From contig JALZVI010000324.1 of NCBI GenBank assembly GCA_023301015.1, positions 1-6,289 on the forward strand: a DNA stretch of 6,289 nt. The letters are read 5' to 3'. A program made the translations under genes and the position numbers. Source of the DNA: Rickettsiales bacterium. GTDB taxonomy: Bacteria; Pseudomonadota; Alphaproteobacteria; Rickettsiales; 21-14-0-20-44-7. Numbering within the stretch: position 1 is the first letter of the stretch; the number at the start of each line of letters is the position of its first letter. Of the stretch, positions 1 to 6,040 are shown piece by piece. The notes beneath the pieces are model-generated. The model saw nothing but the letters and a program-made list of their open reading frames with translations, was not told the origin of the DNA and did no database searches.

Positions 1-953
1 TCTACTTCTACTTCTTTTATAACTTCCTTGATCACCTCTACTTCCTTGATCACTTCTACAGGAACTTCTTTTATGATCTCTTTGATCACCTCTTTTTCTA
101 TGATCCTTTCTACAGGAACCTCTCTTGTAACTTCTACTTCTCTTATTACCTCCACATCTCTAGGAACGGTAACTTCTCTGGTAACCTGTACTTCTCTTAT
201 AACTTCTACAGGAACCTCTTTTATAACTTCTACTTCCTTGATCACTTCTACTTTAACTTCTTTGACTACTTCTACAGTCTTGATCACCTCTACAGGAACT
301 TCTTTTATAACTTCTACCTGTACTTCCCTGATGACTTCCACCTCCTTGATGACTTCTACCGATACTTCTTTTATAACCTCTACCTCCTTGATGACTTCTA
401 TCGTCTTGTGTACAGGTACTTCTTGTAACATAGATACTTCCTTGAAGACTTCAACTTCTCTTATCACTTCTACAGGAACTTCTTTTATAACTTCTACTTC
501 CTTGACGACCTCTTTGACCACTTCTTTTTCAACGATAACCTCTACCTCTTTTACAACTTCCACTTCCTTGATGACCTCTTTGATCACTTCTTTCTCAACA
601 ATGACCTCTACTTCTTTGACAACTTCTACTTCCTTGACGACCTCTTTGATCACTTCTTTTTCAACAATGACCTCTACTTCCTTTACAACTTCTACAATTT
701 TTTCGATCTCTTTGATCTCTGGAGTTGCTTTTGCGGCAAGCATTTGCTTGGTCTTATATAGTTGACTGTCTAAGTCATTGAATGCTTGGACTTTTTTATC
801 AAGTCTTGCATTTAGATTTGAAACTTCTAATTTCTGGTTTGCTAATTGGGCATCATGTTCTGAAGAATCAACCTCTTTTTTAGAACCGAGAAGGTATCCT
901 AATATTGCTGACCCGACCATGAATAACAATGGTAATAATATACAAGTAGACAT
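1..953 (-). CDS. Membrane-anchored Val/Glu/Lys-repeat protein, C-terminus beyond the window
   Basis: I do not recognise a named family. The reading frame starts at the ATG at 953-951 and stays open to the left edge (317 codons seen, no stop), so the gene is 3'-partial. Residues about 4-23 (ILLPLLFMVGSAILGYLLG) form one hydrophobic segment followed by Lys-Lys, so an inner-membrane anchor or uncleaved signal is likely. Residues about 26-78 are charged and Leu/Gln/Asn-rich and could form a coiled coil. From about residue 79 on, the protein is almost only Val, Glu, Ile and Lys: three near-identical 22-residue units (85-150), then degenerate alternating 8- and 6-residue units such as VPVEVIKE and VEVIKE, with occasional Pro, Gln, Arg and Thr. 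It lies 39 bases behind the OmpA-like gene on the same strand, so the two are probably co-transcribed, and a cell-envelope scaffold or spacer role is inferred. There is no clear Shine-Dalgarno sequence. I am confident it is coding and unsure of its function. Confidence 0.85.
   Translation of the reverse strand, partial: MSTCILLPLLFMVGSAILGYLLGSKKEVDSSEHDAQLANQKLEVSNLNARLDKKVQAFNDLDSQLYKTKQMLAAKATPEIKEIEKIVEVVKEVEVIVEKEVIKEVVKEVEVVKEVEVIVEKEVIKEVIKEVEVVKEVEVIVEKEVVKEVVKEVEVIKEVPVEVIREVEVFKEVSMLQEVPVHKTIEVIKEVEVIKEVSVEVIKEVEVIREVQVEVIKEVPVEVIKTVEVVKEVKVEVIKEVEVIKEVPVEVIREVQVTREVTVPRDVEVIREVEVTREVPVERIIEKEVIKEIIKEVPVEVIKEVEVIKEVIKEVEV
504..701 (-). repeat. Three tandem 66-bp repeats inside the Val/Glu/Lys-repeat gene
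   Basis: The units are 504-569, 570-635 and 636-701. They are in register and differ at only a few positions, mostly silent or Val/Ile changes. Each encodes a 22-residue block built from pieces such as VVKEVEVIVEKEV and KEVVKEVE. The unit length is a multiple of three, so gain or loss of a unit would keep the frame. The rest of the tract (1-503) has a looser pattern of about 42 bases (14 residues, 8+6). Confidence 0.85.
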
Positions 954-992
954 TTATGATAGATTTTAAATTTGAGTAAATGGATTGATGGA

Positions 993-1511
993 TTATTTGT
1001 CGCCGAACGCAACTCTGAGACCCTTATTAATTTGGGTATCAGTATAACACGAAGTAATTTTTTCTGAACCAACTCTGATTTGTTTACTCAGTACTTTATA
1101 CTTACTTACTAATAGTTTTTTAACGACAGTAGCTCTTTCTACTCCTAACTTTTCTCTGTTATTTTCACTATCAACATAGTTACCAAATAACAGTATTGCT
1201 CTGTCGGGGTTTTCTTTAATGTACTTTGCTACAGTAGTTAGTGTCTCAGAAAAACTCTCAGATGGCCTTAATATTTTATCATCATTTAACTTAAACGTGA
1301 AGTTCTCTGTAGACTTTATATTGAAGTCACCATCAGAAAACACAAGAGACTTATCACACTTAGTAGATATTGCTGTGGTTGCAGCGGCGCCAGCGGTTGT
1401 TGCAGCTTTAGTAGCTGATGGCTTATCTGTGGTACCACAAAAAGCATTTTTGCATAAGTAGCATCCCAGTGCCATCCAAGCTAGTAGGAAAATTATTAAA
1501 ATAGATTTCAT
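993..1511 (-). CDS. Small OmpA-family (peptidoglycan-binding type) envelope protein
   Basis: This 172-residue protein probably tethers or senses the cell wall from the envelope. Residues 1-20 (starting MKSILIIFLLAWMALGC) are a hydrophobic export or anchor segment. ALGC resembles a lipobox, but with Ala instead of Leu at -3, so lipidation at Cys17 is uncertain. Residues about 29-50 are an Ala/Thr-rich linker. From about residue 72 on it follows the OmpA C-terminal domain pattern: FKLNDDKILRPS for the first strand, then LTTVAKYIKENPDRAILLFGN and ERATVVKKLLVSK, ending in IRVGSE. In the usual GHTDxxG...LSxxRAxxV motif, Asp114 and Arg126 would be the peptidoglycan-contacting pair. The loop between them is about three residues shorter than usual, and GHTD has become GNYVD, so binding may be altered. 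It is the first gene of a leftward pair with the repeat protein. The start is the only in-frame ATG before the hydrophobic segment. Confidence 0.75.
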   Translation of the reverse strand: MKSILIIFLLAWMALGCYLCKNAFCGTTDKPSATKAATTAGAAATTAISTKCDKSLVFSDGDFNIKSTENFTFKLNDDKILRPSESFSETLTTVAKYIKENPDRAILLFGNYVDSENNREKLGVERATVVKKLLVSKYKVLSKQIRVGSEKITSCYTDTQINKGLRVAFGDK

Positions 1512-1606
1512 TTCGAATAGTTGATAGATAATTACTTAAAAGAATTTTACATTATACATATACCAAAGTTTATGCCAAGAGAATCAACGAGTTACGTATT
1601 GCGCAA

Positions 1607-1637
1607 TTTTAACATATGAATTGTGTCGTTTTAACAT
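1607..1637. repeat. Direct repeat TTTTAACAT, two copies 22 bases apart
   Basis: TTTTAACAT occurs at 1607-1615 and 1629-1637. The start-to-start distance of 22 bases is about two helical turns, which would place both copies on the same face of the DNA. The site lies between the two divergent genes and could be an operator for a dimeric regulator. In such A/T-rich sequence a chance repeat is also possible. Confidence 0.25.
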
Positions 1638-1735
1638 TTAACGGTACAGATTGCTCTCAATCAGCTCAATAATCATTATAAAACATGTAGAATTAGAGAT
1701 GAATAATTATTAAGTCAACAAATACTGACATCGTG

Positions 1736-1743
1736 TATCTTTG
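1736..1743 (+). promoter_or_regulatory. Bacteroidota-type -7 promoter element for nadE
   Basis: TATCTTTG matches the Bacteroidota sigma-ABfr -7 consensus TAnnTTTG exactly. It ends 22 bases before the nadE ATG, which implies a short leader of roughly 15 bases. No clear TTG is present at the -33 position, so the match is one-sided. The short, A/T-rich leader without a Shine-Dalgarno sequence is usual for this phylum. Confidence 0.5.
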
Positions 1744-1765
1744 CAATTATAAAATCTAGAATCGT

Positions 1766-3403
1766 ATGAAAATTGCAGTGGCTCAACTTAATTACCTTAT
1801 TGGAGACTTTGAAGGAAATCTTGATAAGATCAAAGCATTTACACAGACAGCAAAAGAACAAGGCGCAGAAATAATCGTTTTTGGAGAACTGGCAACTTGC
1901 GGTTATCCTCCTAGAGATTTTTTAGAGTTTAACGACTTTATACGCAAAGCAGAAGAGGCAATAGAAAGCATAAAGACCTTTTCGCAAGGTATCGCTATCA
2001 TTGTGGGGTCACCTACTGTCAATCCTGTTCCAGAAGGAAAGGATCTATACAACTCCGTCTATATGATTGCCGATGGAGAAGTTATTCATGTACAACACAA
2101 AGCGTTATTACCTACCTACGATGTATTTGATGAATACCGCTATTTTGAACCAGCAGATACTTTTGCCTGTGCGACTTATAAAGGAAAAAAAATAGCGTTG
2201 ACTGTCTGTGAAGACATATGGAACATAGGTAATGAAAACCCATTGTACAAAATATGCCCATTAGATATACTCATCAAAGAAGAGCCTGACTTTATAGTTA
2301 ATGTTTCCGCCTCACCATTTACATATAATCATGCAGAGGAAAGATTAGAAATTCTAGAAGCCAATGCATTGAGATACAAGAAACCAATATTCTATAGTAA
2401 TACTGTAGGTGCTCAGACAGAATTGATATTTGATGGTGGATCAGTAGTGATGTCTCCTAATGGAAAAGTACACAGAGAGATGCCTTATTTTACGGAGTCC
2501 ATGGAGTTGTTTGACTTAGAAGAAGTCGCTCAAGGCAAAAAGTCTGCCGTCCAATACAAAGATGACATCAGTGAAATACATGATGCTATTGTCTTAGGTA
2601 TAAAGGATTATTTCGAAAAGCTCGGATTTAAGAAAGCCATTTTAGGCCTTTCAGGAGGGATTGATTCTGCTGTTACAGCTGTCTTGGCACAACGGGCACT
2701 AGGTCCAGAAAATGTCAGAGGAATTCTGATGCCTTCTCAATATTCTTCTGATCACTCTGTCAACGATGCCAGGTCATTATCAGAAAATCTGGGTATCCAT
2801 TATGACATTATTCCTATCAAAGGCATTTATGATGGATACATGAATGAACTGGCTCCCCACTTTGAAGGATACCCATTTAATGTGACTGAAGAAAATATTC
2901 AAGCCAGAGTAAGGGGTACGCTATTAATGTCATTTTCTAATAAGTTTGGAAACATCCTTCTCAACACTTCTAACAAGTCAGAGATGGCGGTAGGCTATGG
3001 CACATTATATGGTGATCTCGCCGGCGGCATGTCCGTATTAGGTGATGTCTATAAAACACAAGTTTTTGCACTTGCTGAATATATCAATAAAGACAATGAA
3101 GTCATTCCGCGTAACAGTATCACCAAACCACCGTCTGCAGAACTGAGGCCAGATCAAAAGGATTCTGACAGTTTACCCGATTACGCTATTCTAGACGCCA
3201 TACTTTTTCAATACATCGAAAACAAAAAAGGGCCACAAGAAATAATAGCTCTAGGACATGACGAAGCCCTTGTCAAAAGAATTTTACGCATGGTGAACAT
3301 CAATGAATTTAAACGTTACCAGACCGCACCCGTTCTACGTGTATCTAGTAAGGCATTTGGTATGGGAAGAAGGTTGCCTATTGTAGGGAAGTACTTGAGT
3401 TAG
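1766..3403 (+). CDS. nadE: Glutamine-dependent NAD+ synthetase
   Basis: The enzyme makes NAD+ in the last step of NAD synthesis: ATP activates nicotinic acid adenine dinucleotide, and ammonia released from glutamine replaces the resulting AMP. It acts in the cytosol. At 545 residues it has the full two-domain length. The N-terminal nitrilase-type amidase domain (about 1-260) shows the Glu-Lys-Cys triad: Glu41 in VFGELATCGYPP, Lys112 in QHKALLP and Cys148 in VCEDIW. The C-terminal synthetase domain has the ATP pyrophosphatase loop SGGIDSAV at 296-303, with LLNTSNKSEMAVGYGTLYGD and GGMSVLGDVYKTQVF further on for binding ATP and substrate. SITKPPSAELRPDQKDSDSLP is typical of the family's end region. 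The start fits, because the first strand MKIAVAQLN begins the nitrilase fold directly. It is probably transcribed from the promoter at 1736-1743. The following gene, 57 bases downstream on the same strand, may share the transcript. Nothing in it looks damaged. Confidence 0.98.
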   Translation: MKIAVAQLNYLIGDFEGNLDKIKAFTQTAKEQGAEIIVFGELATCGYPPRDFLEFNDFIRKAEEAIESIKTFSQGIAIIVGSPTVNPVPEGKDLYNSVYMIADGEVIHVQHKALLPTYDVFDEYRYFEPADTFACATYKGKKIALTVCEDIWNIGNENPLYKICPLDILIKEEPDFIVNVSASPFTYNHAEERLEILEANALRYKKPIFYSNTVGAQTELIFDGGSVVMSPNGKVHREMPYFTESMELFDLEEVAQGKKSAVQYKDDISEIHDAIVLGIKDYFEKLGFKKAILGLSGGIDSAVTAVLAQRALGPENVRGILMPSQYSSDHSVNDARSLSENLGIHYDIIPIKGIYDGYMNELAPHFEGYPFNVTEENIQARVRGTLLMSFSNKFGNILLNTSNKSEMAVGYGTLYGDLAGGMSVLGDVYKTQVFALAEYINKDNEVIPRNSITKPPSAELRPDQKDSDSLPDYAILDAILFQYIENKKGPQEIIALGHDEALVKRILRMVNINEFKRYQTAPVLRVSSKAFGMGRRLPIVGKYLS

Positions 3404-3460
3404 ATAAGTTCCGGTAATACTAATGCTAAAAGTCTATTAATTATTCTAAGAAGACTTATT

Positions 3461-3955
3461 ATGTCATTTAAGGATTTTGAACTACATGATTTGTTTCCAA
3501 GTGGAGAATGGGAAGGCTTTTATTGCTATGGAGATTCTAATGAACAACATAAGATGGCCGTTGATCTATTTTTCCAAAATGGCATTGTCTCTGGTTCCGG
3601 CTCAGACGATATCGCAACATTTTGTTGGAAAGGAAACTATGACCTCACAACATTCAAAGTTAGTATGACAAAGATCTATCCCAGCCATCAAATATTCTAC
3701 AAGGGAGATGCCGATGAAAACGGCATATGGGGAATGTGGGAAAACATAGATGACATAAAGAAAGCCACTGAAATGTTTGATAGAGATACGATAGATAAAC
3801 ACATGCCTTCTTTTAAGTTTATTGTCAAAGGCGGATTTCACATTTGGCCCAAAGGAAAAAACAAGAATAAAAACAGTGCAGAAATGGTGGGAGTTGTTGA
3901 GTCGAAAAAATTGAGCGAGATGTTTAAGAAGGTTGATAGCACATTAGAAAATTAG
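3461..3955 (+). CDS. Conserved-looking 164-residue protein of unknown function, probable beta-barrel
   Basis: I do not recognise a named family. The protein has no signal peptide or membrane segment and should be cytosolic. Its pattern suggests a small antiparallel beta-barrel (calycin/lipocalin-like): GEWEGFYCYG (15-24), then HKMAVDLFFQNGIVSGSGSDDIATF (30-54), a GNYDLTTFKVSMTKIY strand pair (58-73), HQIFYKGDADENGIWGMWE (76-94), and a late strand GGFHIWPKG (124-132). Alternating hydrophobic strands, conserved-type Gly/Trp turns and a GxWxG opening are usual in barrels that bind small ligands, but no ligand can be named. Residues about 133-164 form a Lys-rich charged tail that may be helical. 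A purine-rich stretch (AAGAAG) 8-13 bases before the ATG could help initiation. The gene lies 57 bases behind nadE, and possible co-transcription does not show a role in NAD metabolism. Confidence 0.85.
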   Translation: MSFKDFELHDLFPSGEWEGFYCYGDSNEQHKMAVDLFFQNGIVSGSGSDDIATFCWKGNYDLTTFKVSMTKIYPSHQIFYKGDADENGIWGMWENIDDIKKATEMFDRDTIDKHMPSFKFIVKGGFHIWPKGKNKNKNSAEMVGVVESKKLSEMFKKVDSTLEN

Positions 3956-3974
3956 GTATTCGGTTCTTACCTAA
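3952..3974 (+). terminator. Candidate hairpin terminator behind the unknown 164-residue gene
   Basis: TTAGGTA (3952-3958) and TACCTAA (3968-3974) form a perfect 7-bp inverted repeat around a 9-base loop TTCGGTTCT. The left arm contains the TAG stop codon (3953-3955) of the preceding gene. The sequence after it (CTTTACTTC) is pyrimidine-rich but not a clean T run, so termination strength is uncertain. Confidence 0.4.
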
Positions 3975-4002
3975 CTTTACTTCAAGATATAAAAAGATAC
4001 TC

Positions 4003-4148
4003 ATCCCAATCTGAACAGAAATAGAATATCAAAAATATCTTGAACGATTAGAAAGGATACTAAAGAACTTGTGGTTTTGATTACGCTTATCCAAAAATAT
4101 GAAGATGAAACAATAGGAAAGTTTCCTGAGCATATCCAGATATTATAA
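4003..4148 (+). pseudogene. Broken N-terminal remnant of a HigA-type antitoxin
   Basis: Two frames read in succession resemble the N-terminal part of HigA-family antitoxins. Frame one gives IPI, a stop at 4012-4014, then TEIEYQKYLERLERI (4015-4059). Frame two (from 4059) gives TKELVVLITLIQKYEDE (4059-4109), then a non-matching stretch that ends at the stop 4146-4148. Intact family members that I recall have a TExxYxxALxRIExL block, about a dozen linking residues, and then an ExELLxxLIExYExxHYPI block before a helix-turn-helix. Here the linker is lost along with the frame, and no DNA-binding domain or HigB-like toxin partner is visible nearby. The remaining 3956-4002 and 4149-4199 hold nothing I can identify. 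The similarity is read by eye from memory, so moderate confidence is warranted. Confidence 0.45.
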
Positions 4149-4199
4149 GGATGCTCAGTAAAGCACTTTCTATACAAACAGCGAAATTTAAACAAAAAT

Positions 4200-4865
4200 C
4201 TATTCTTCTATTTTATTTAGTTCCACTAGTTTTTTAACAATACTATCTATCCAGCACTTAAACCTTGGACATTTATGTAGAATGTCATCAATCTTCATTT
4301 CTTCAAATACTATATTCCCGTCCGCGGTTTTATCGTAATCTAAAATTTTCTGGAGTCTTTTTGATGGTGCCGTCTCCCAAGAGTTGTTGATGTCTTCTGG
4401 ATTAGGAAATTCTTTAAGAATACCATCAATTTTTTCAAGCTGCAAGCTGTCATCTAATACTAACTGGATTGCATTACGATCTGCAAACATTAGAGATTCC
4501 AACTCATGCTTTTGAATATATGGTATCAAGTATTCTGTATAATTAAAGGCTTTATGAATCTCTCTTTCAATCGTACTTATGCCTGATGCATTAGATGAAA
4601 AACCGGGAAAGTCTGTGGGGAGTCCGTAAAAGTCTATTAAGGTTGTAACTAATACATTTCCTTGAGCAAGTGTTCTCGATATTTCATTTTTAAACTTTCC
4701 AAAACTTCCAACTCCACCTTTTTTATGTTGTTTTCGATTAGTTATAATTGATTGACAATGCATTGGATTAGTAGTAAATCCTAAAGTATATAAATATGGG
4801 ATTACAACTTTATCAATAAATATAATTTCGCTATCACCCTCAACAATAAATACTACACGTATCAT
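4200..4865 (-). CDS. DUF4276-type TOPRIM-like protein, partner of the upstream ATPase
   Basis: This 221-residue cytosolic protein matches the pattern of the DUF4276 family, which I recall as a usual companion of AAA_21-type ATPases and as related to TOPRIM nuclease domains. The visible motifs in order are VVFIVEGDSEIIFID (4-18), with Glu9 as the first TOPRIM-type acidic residue; VTTLIDFYGLPTDFPG (73-88), with Asp78 where TOPRIM folds carry their acidic pair; PYIQKHELESLMFAD (115-129); ETAPSKRL (164-171); and HKCPRFKCWIDSI (197-209). Its ATG overlaps the stop of the ATPase gene by 4 bases (4862-4865, ATGA), so the two are translationally coupled and probably act as one complex. By analogy to PARIS (AriA/AriB) and OLD-type proteins, the likely role is a nuclease-type effector controlled by the ATPase, in defence against phage or plasmids. 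That role is inference. The canonical DxD is not complete (D-F-Y), as I recall is usual for this family. Confidence 0.8.
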   Translation of the reverse strand: MIRVVFIVEGDSEIIFIDKVVIPYLYTLGFTTNPMHCQSIITNRKQHKKGGVGSFGKFKNEISRTLAQGNVLVTTLIDFYGLPTDFPGFSSNASGISTIEREIHKAFNYTEYLIPYIQKHELESLMFADRNAIQLVLDDSLQLEKIDGILKEFPNPEDINNSWETAPSKRLQKILDYDKTADGNIVFEEMKIDDILHKCPRFKCWIDSIVKKLVELNKIEE

Positions 4866-5953
4866 GAGAAATTATATGGTTGTGCACCAATCTTATTCTG
4901 TCCCCATAGGTCCCCTAATGTATATTCTTCTAGCCAAGATTCTAATTCTTCATTCTCAAGTCTTTTAAATTTTGACTCATTGTCTTTCCTATTTGTTACT
5001 ATAATTTGATTGGGATCAAAGTTGTCAATAAGGTTTATTGATTGAGTGGCAATTATGACTTGCGATTTCTTTGATACCTTCCTTATCAGGGCAGAAATTT
5101 TATTAATAGCCACTGGGTGCAAACCCAATTCTGGTTCATCAATTATTATAGTCTTAGGTGGATGTGGTTGTAAAAGTAAAGTTGCAAGACCGATAAACCT
5201 TAGCGTACCATCAGATAAATGAAATGCGTTGAAATATGATTCTGGAAACCCCTGTTCTCTCCATTCTAATTGAATGACTTCTGGATTCAATCTATTGGGT
5301 TGTAAATCGAACTTTTCAAAAAACGGTGCAATCTCTTTTGTTGTTAATTCTATTCGTTTGAATTCTTTACTATGATTTTTACTTAAAAAATAGAGATATG
5401 ATGCTAGGTTAGATCCATCTCGGCGAAAAGAATGATTGTCGTTTATATTACATAGACCCTTCATGGGTGAGGTGTCACTGGTATCATGAAAATGGTATAC
5501 TTCAAATCCCTTGAGTCTATTATTTACATAAAACGCTTGGCCTGTTTTCTTTTCTTGAAATTTACTTTCATAAACATCTTTCTCATATTCATTCTCTTTC
5601 CAATTACGATGGCTAAGAAAAGCAGTCCTTACGGATTTTAAATATAAGGTGTCTTGAGCAGCTCCAATTTCAATAATAAATTTATTTTCTTCACCATCAT
5701 TGCTCTTGAAATAAATAACAAATTTTACTGCAGAAGTATTCTTTATCCCAAAATGTAAAATGCTGTTGGCCCCACCTTTTTTTATTATATATTTCTGAAA
5801 GCTGTGGTTATATATATTTCTCAAAATTGAGAAAACAGAAATAAAATTACTTTTGCCTACACCATTACCACCCAATAAAATATTTATTTCTTCAAGCTTT
5901 AAGTCTAACGACTTAATACTTTTGAAACCTTCTATTTCTATTCTTGTAATCAT
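4862..5953 (-). CDS. AAA_21/ABC-type ATPase of a putative two-gene defence module
   Basis: This 363-residue SMC/RecF-like ATPase has a typical opening, MITRIEIEGFKSIKSL, then Walker A at 28-36 (GGNGVGKSN, Lys34), an ABC signature-like LSDGTLRFIGLA (246-257), Walker B IIIDEPELGLHP (269-280) with Asp272 and Glu273, and the sensor-type strand QVIIATQSINLID (298-310), where Gln-Ser stands in the place of the usual His-Ser switch. The C-terminal end (YTLGDLWGQNKIGAQP) is characteristic of the AAA_21 proteins paired with DUF4276. The middle (about 60-220) is a charged lid or arm region with less conserved sequence. The protein has no membrane segment and would be cytosolic. It is first in a two-gene unit with a 4-base overlap, 87 bases behind murA on the same strand, so read-through from murA is possible. 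In related systems the ATPase senses an invader and licenses the partner, and I infer the same here. The first ATG is well placed at the start of the first strand. Confidence 0.9.
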   Translation of the reverse strand: MITRIEIEGFKSIKSLDLKLEEINILLGGNGVGKSNFISVFSILRNIYNHSFQKYIIKKGGANSILHFGIKNTSAVKFVIYFKSNDGEENKFIIEIGAAQDTLYLKSVRTAFLSHRNWKENEYEKDVYESKFQEKKTGQAFYVNNRLKGFEVYHFHDTSDTSPMKGLCNINDNHSFRRDGSNLASYLYFLSKNHSKEFKRIELTTKEIAPFFEKFDLQPNRLNPEVIQLEWREQGFPESYFNAFHLSDGTLRFIGLATLLLQPHPPKTIIIDEPELGLHPVAINKISALIRKVSKKSQVIIATQSINLIDNFDPNQIIVTNRKDNESKFKRLENEELESWLEEYTLGDLWGQNKIGAQPYNFS

Positions 5954-6040
5954 ACTTTAGAAATTCACTTCAATATAGAGACTACTAAGCTAATAATCCT
6001 CTAACTAAGTTTATCTGTATCGTTTATTCTTAGAAACCCA
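5954..6040 (-). other. Gap between murA and the ATPase gene
   Basis: These 87 bases are A/T-rich and carry no gene. On the minus strand they contain no exact TAnnTTTG box; TATATTGA near 5969-5976 is a weak candidate. Short 5-base inverted repeats (CTAAG 6005-6009 and CTTAG 6029-6033) are too weak for a confident murA terminator. Whether the defence-type pair has its own promoter or is read through from murA cannot be decided here. Confidence 0.3.

Larger units (their letters stand above)
1512..1765. promoter_or_regulatory. Divergent intergenic promoter region between the OmpA-like gene and nadE
   Basis: These 254 bases hold no convincing gene on either strand and separate two divergent starts, so they should carry both promoters. 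Candidate elements are a -7-type box for nadE at 1736-1743, a weaker one for the OmpA-like gene at 1564-1571 (AAACTTTG on the minus strand, one mismatch to TAnnTTTG), and a pair of 9-base direct repeats at 1607-1615 and 1629-1637. No RNA gene or riboswitch fold was recognised. Confidence 0.55.

Noticed and set aside
1..701. Short repeated motifs that could suggest a CRISPR array
   Set aside because: There are no constant repeats separated by unique spacers. The periodicity follows codons of one open protein frame.
28..765. Plus-strand open frame of 245 codons rich in Ser, Thr, Leu and Ile
   Set aside because: It is the antisense shadow of the minus-strand Val/Glu/Lys repeat gene. The minus strand gives a start codon, a membrane segment and a linker before the repeat, while the plus-strand product makes no structural sense.
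778..969. Plus-strand open frame of 63 codons
   Set aside because: It overlaps the N-terminal part of the repeat protein on the other strand and shows no domain or start signal.
1219..1461. Plus-strand open frame of 80 codons
   Set aside because: It lies wholly inside the OmpA-like gene on the opposite strand. Its Ala/Val run is the antisense of the Ala/Thr linker.
3430..3457. Inverted repeat AAGTCT/AGACTT in front of the 164-residue gene
   Set aside because: The stem has only 6 bp with a 16-base loop and no T run. It is too weak to call a terminator or attenuator.
3477..3841. Open frames at 3477-3668 (plus) and 3602-3841 (minus)
   Set aside because: Both are contained in the 164-residue gene in other frames and have no protein-like pattern.
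3956..4002. Possible HigB toxin end before the antitoxin remnant
   Set aside because: None of the three plus-strand frames shows a RelE/HigB-like C-terminal pattern.
4001..4195. Minus-strand open frame of 64 codons (Phe/Ile/Ser-rich)
   Set aside because: Its composition is typical of antisense A/T-rich DNA. The plus strand of the same bases shows the HigA-like blocks, which explains the sequence better.
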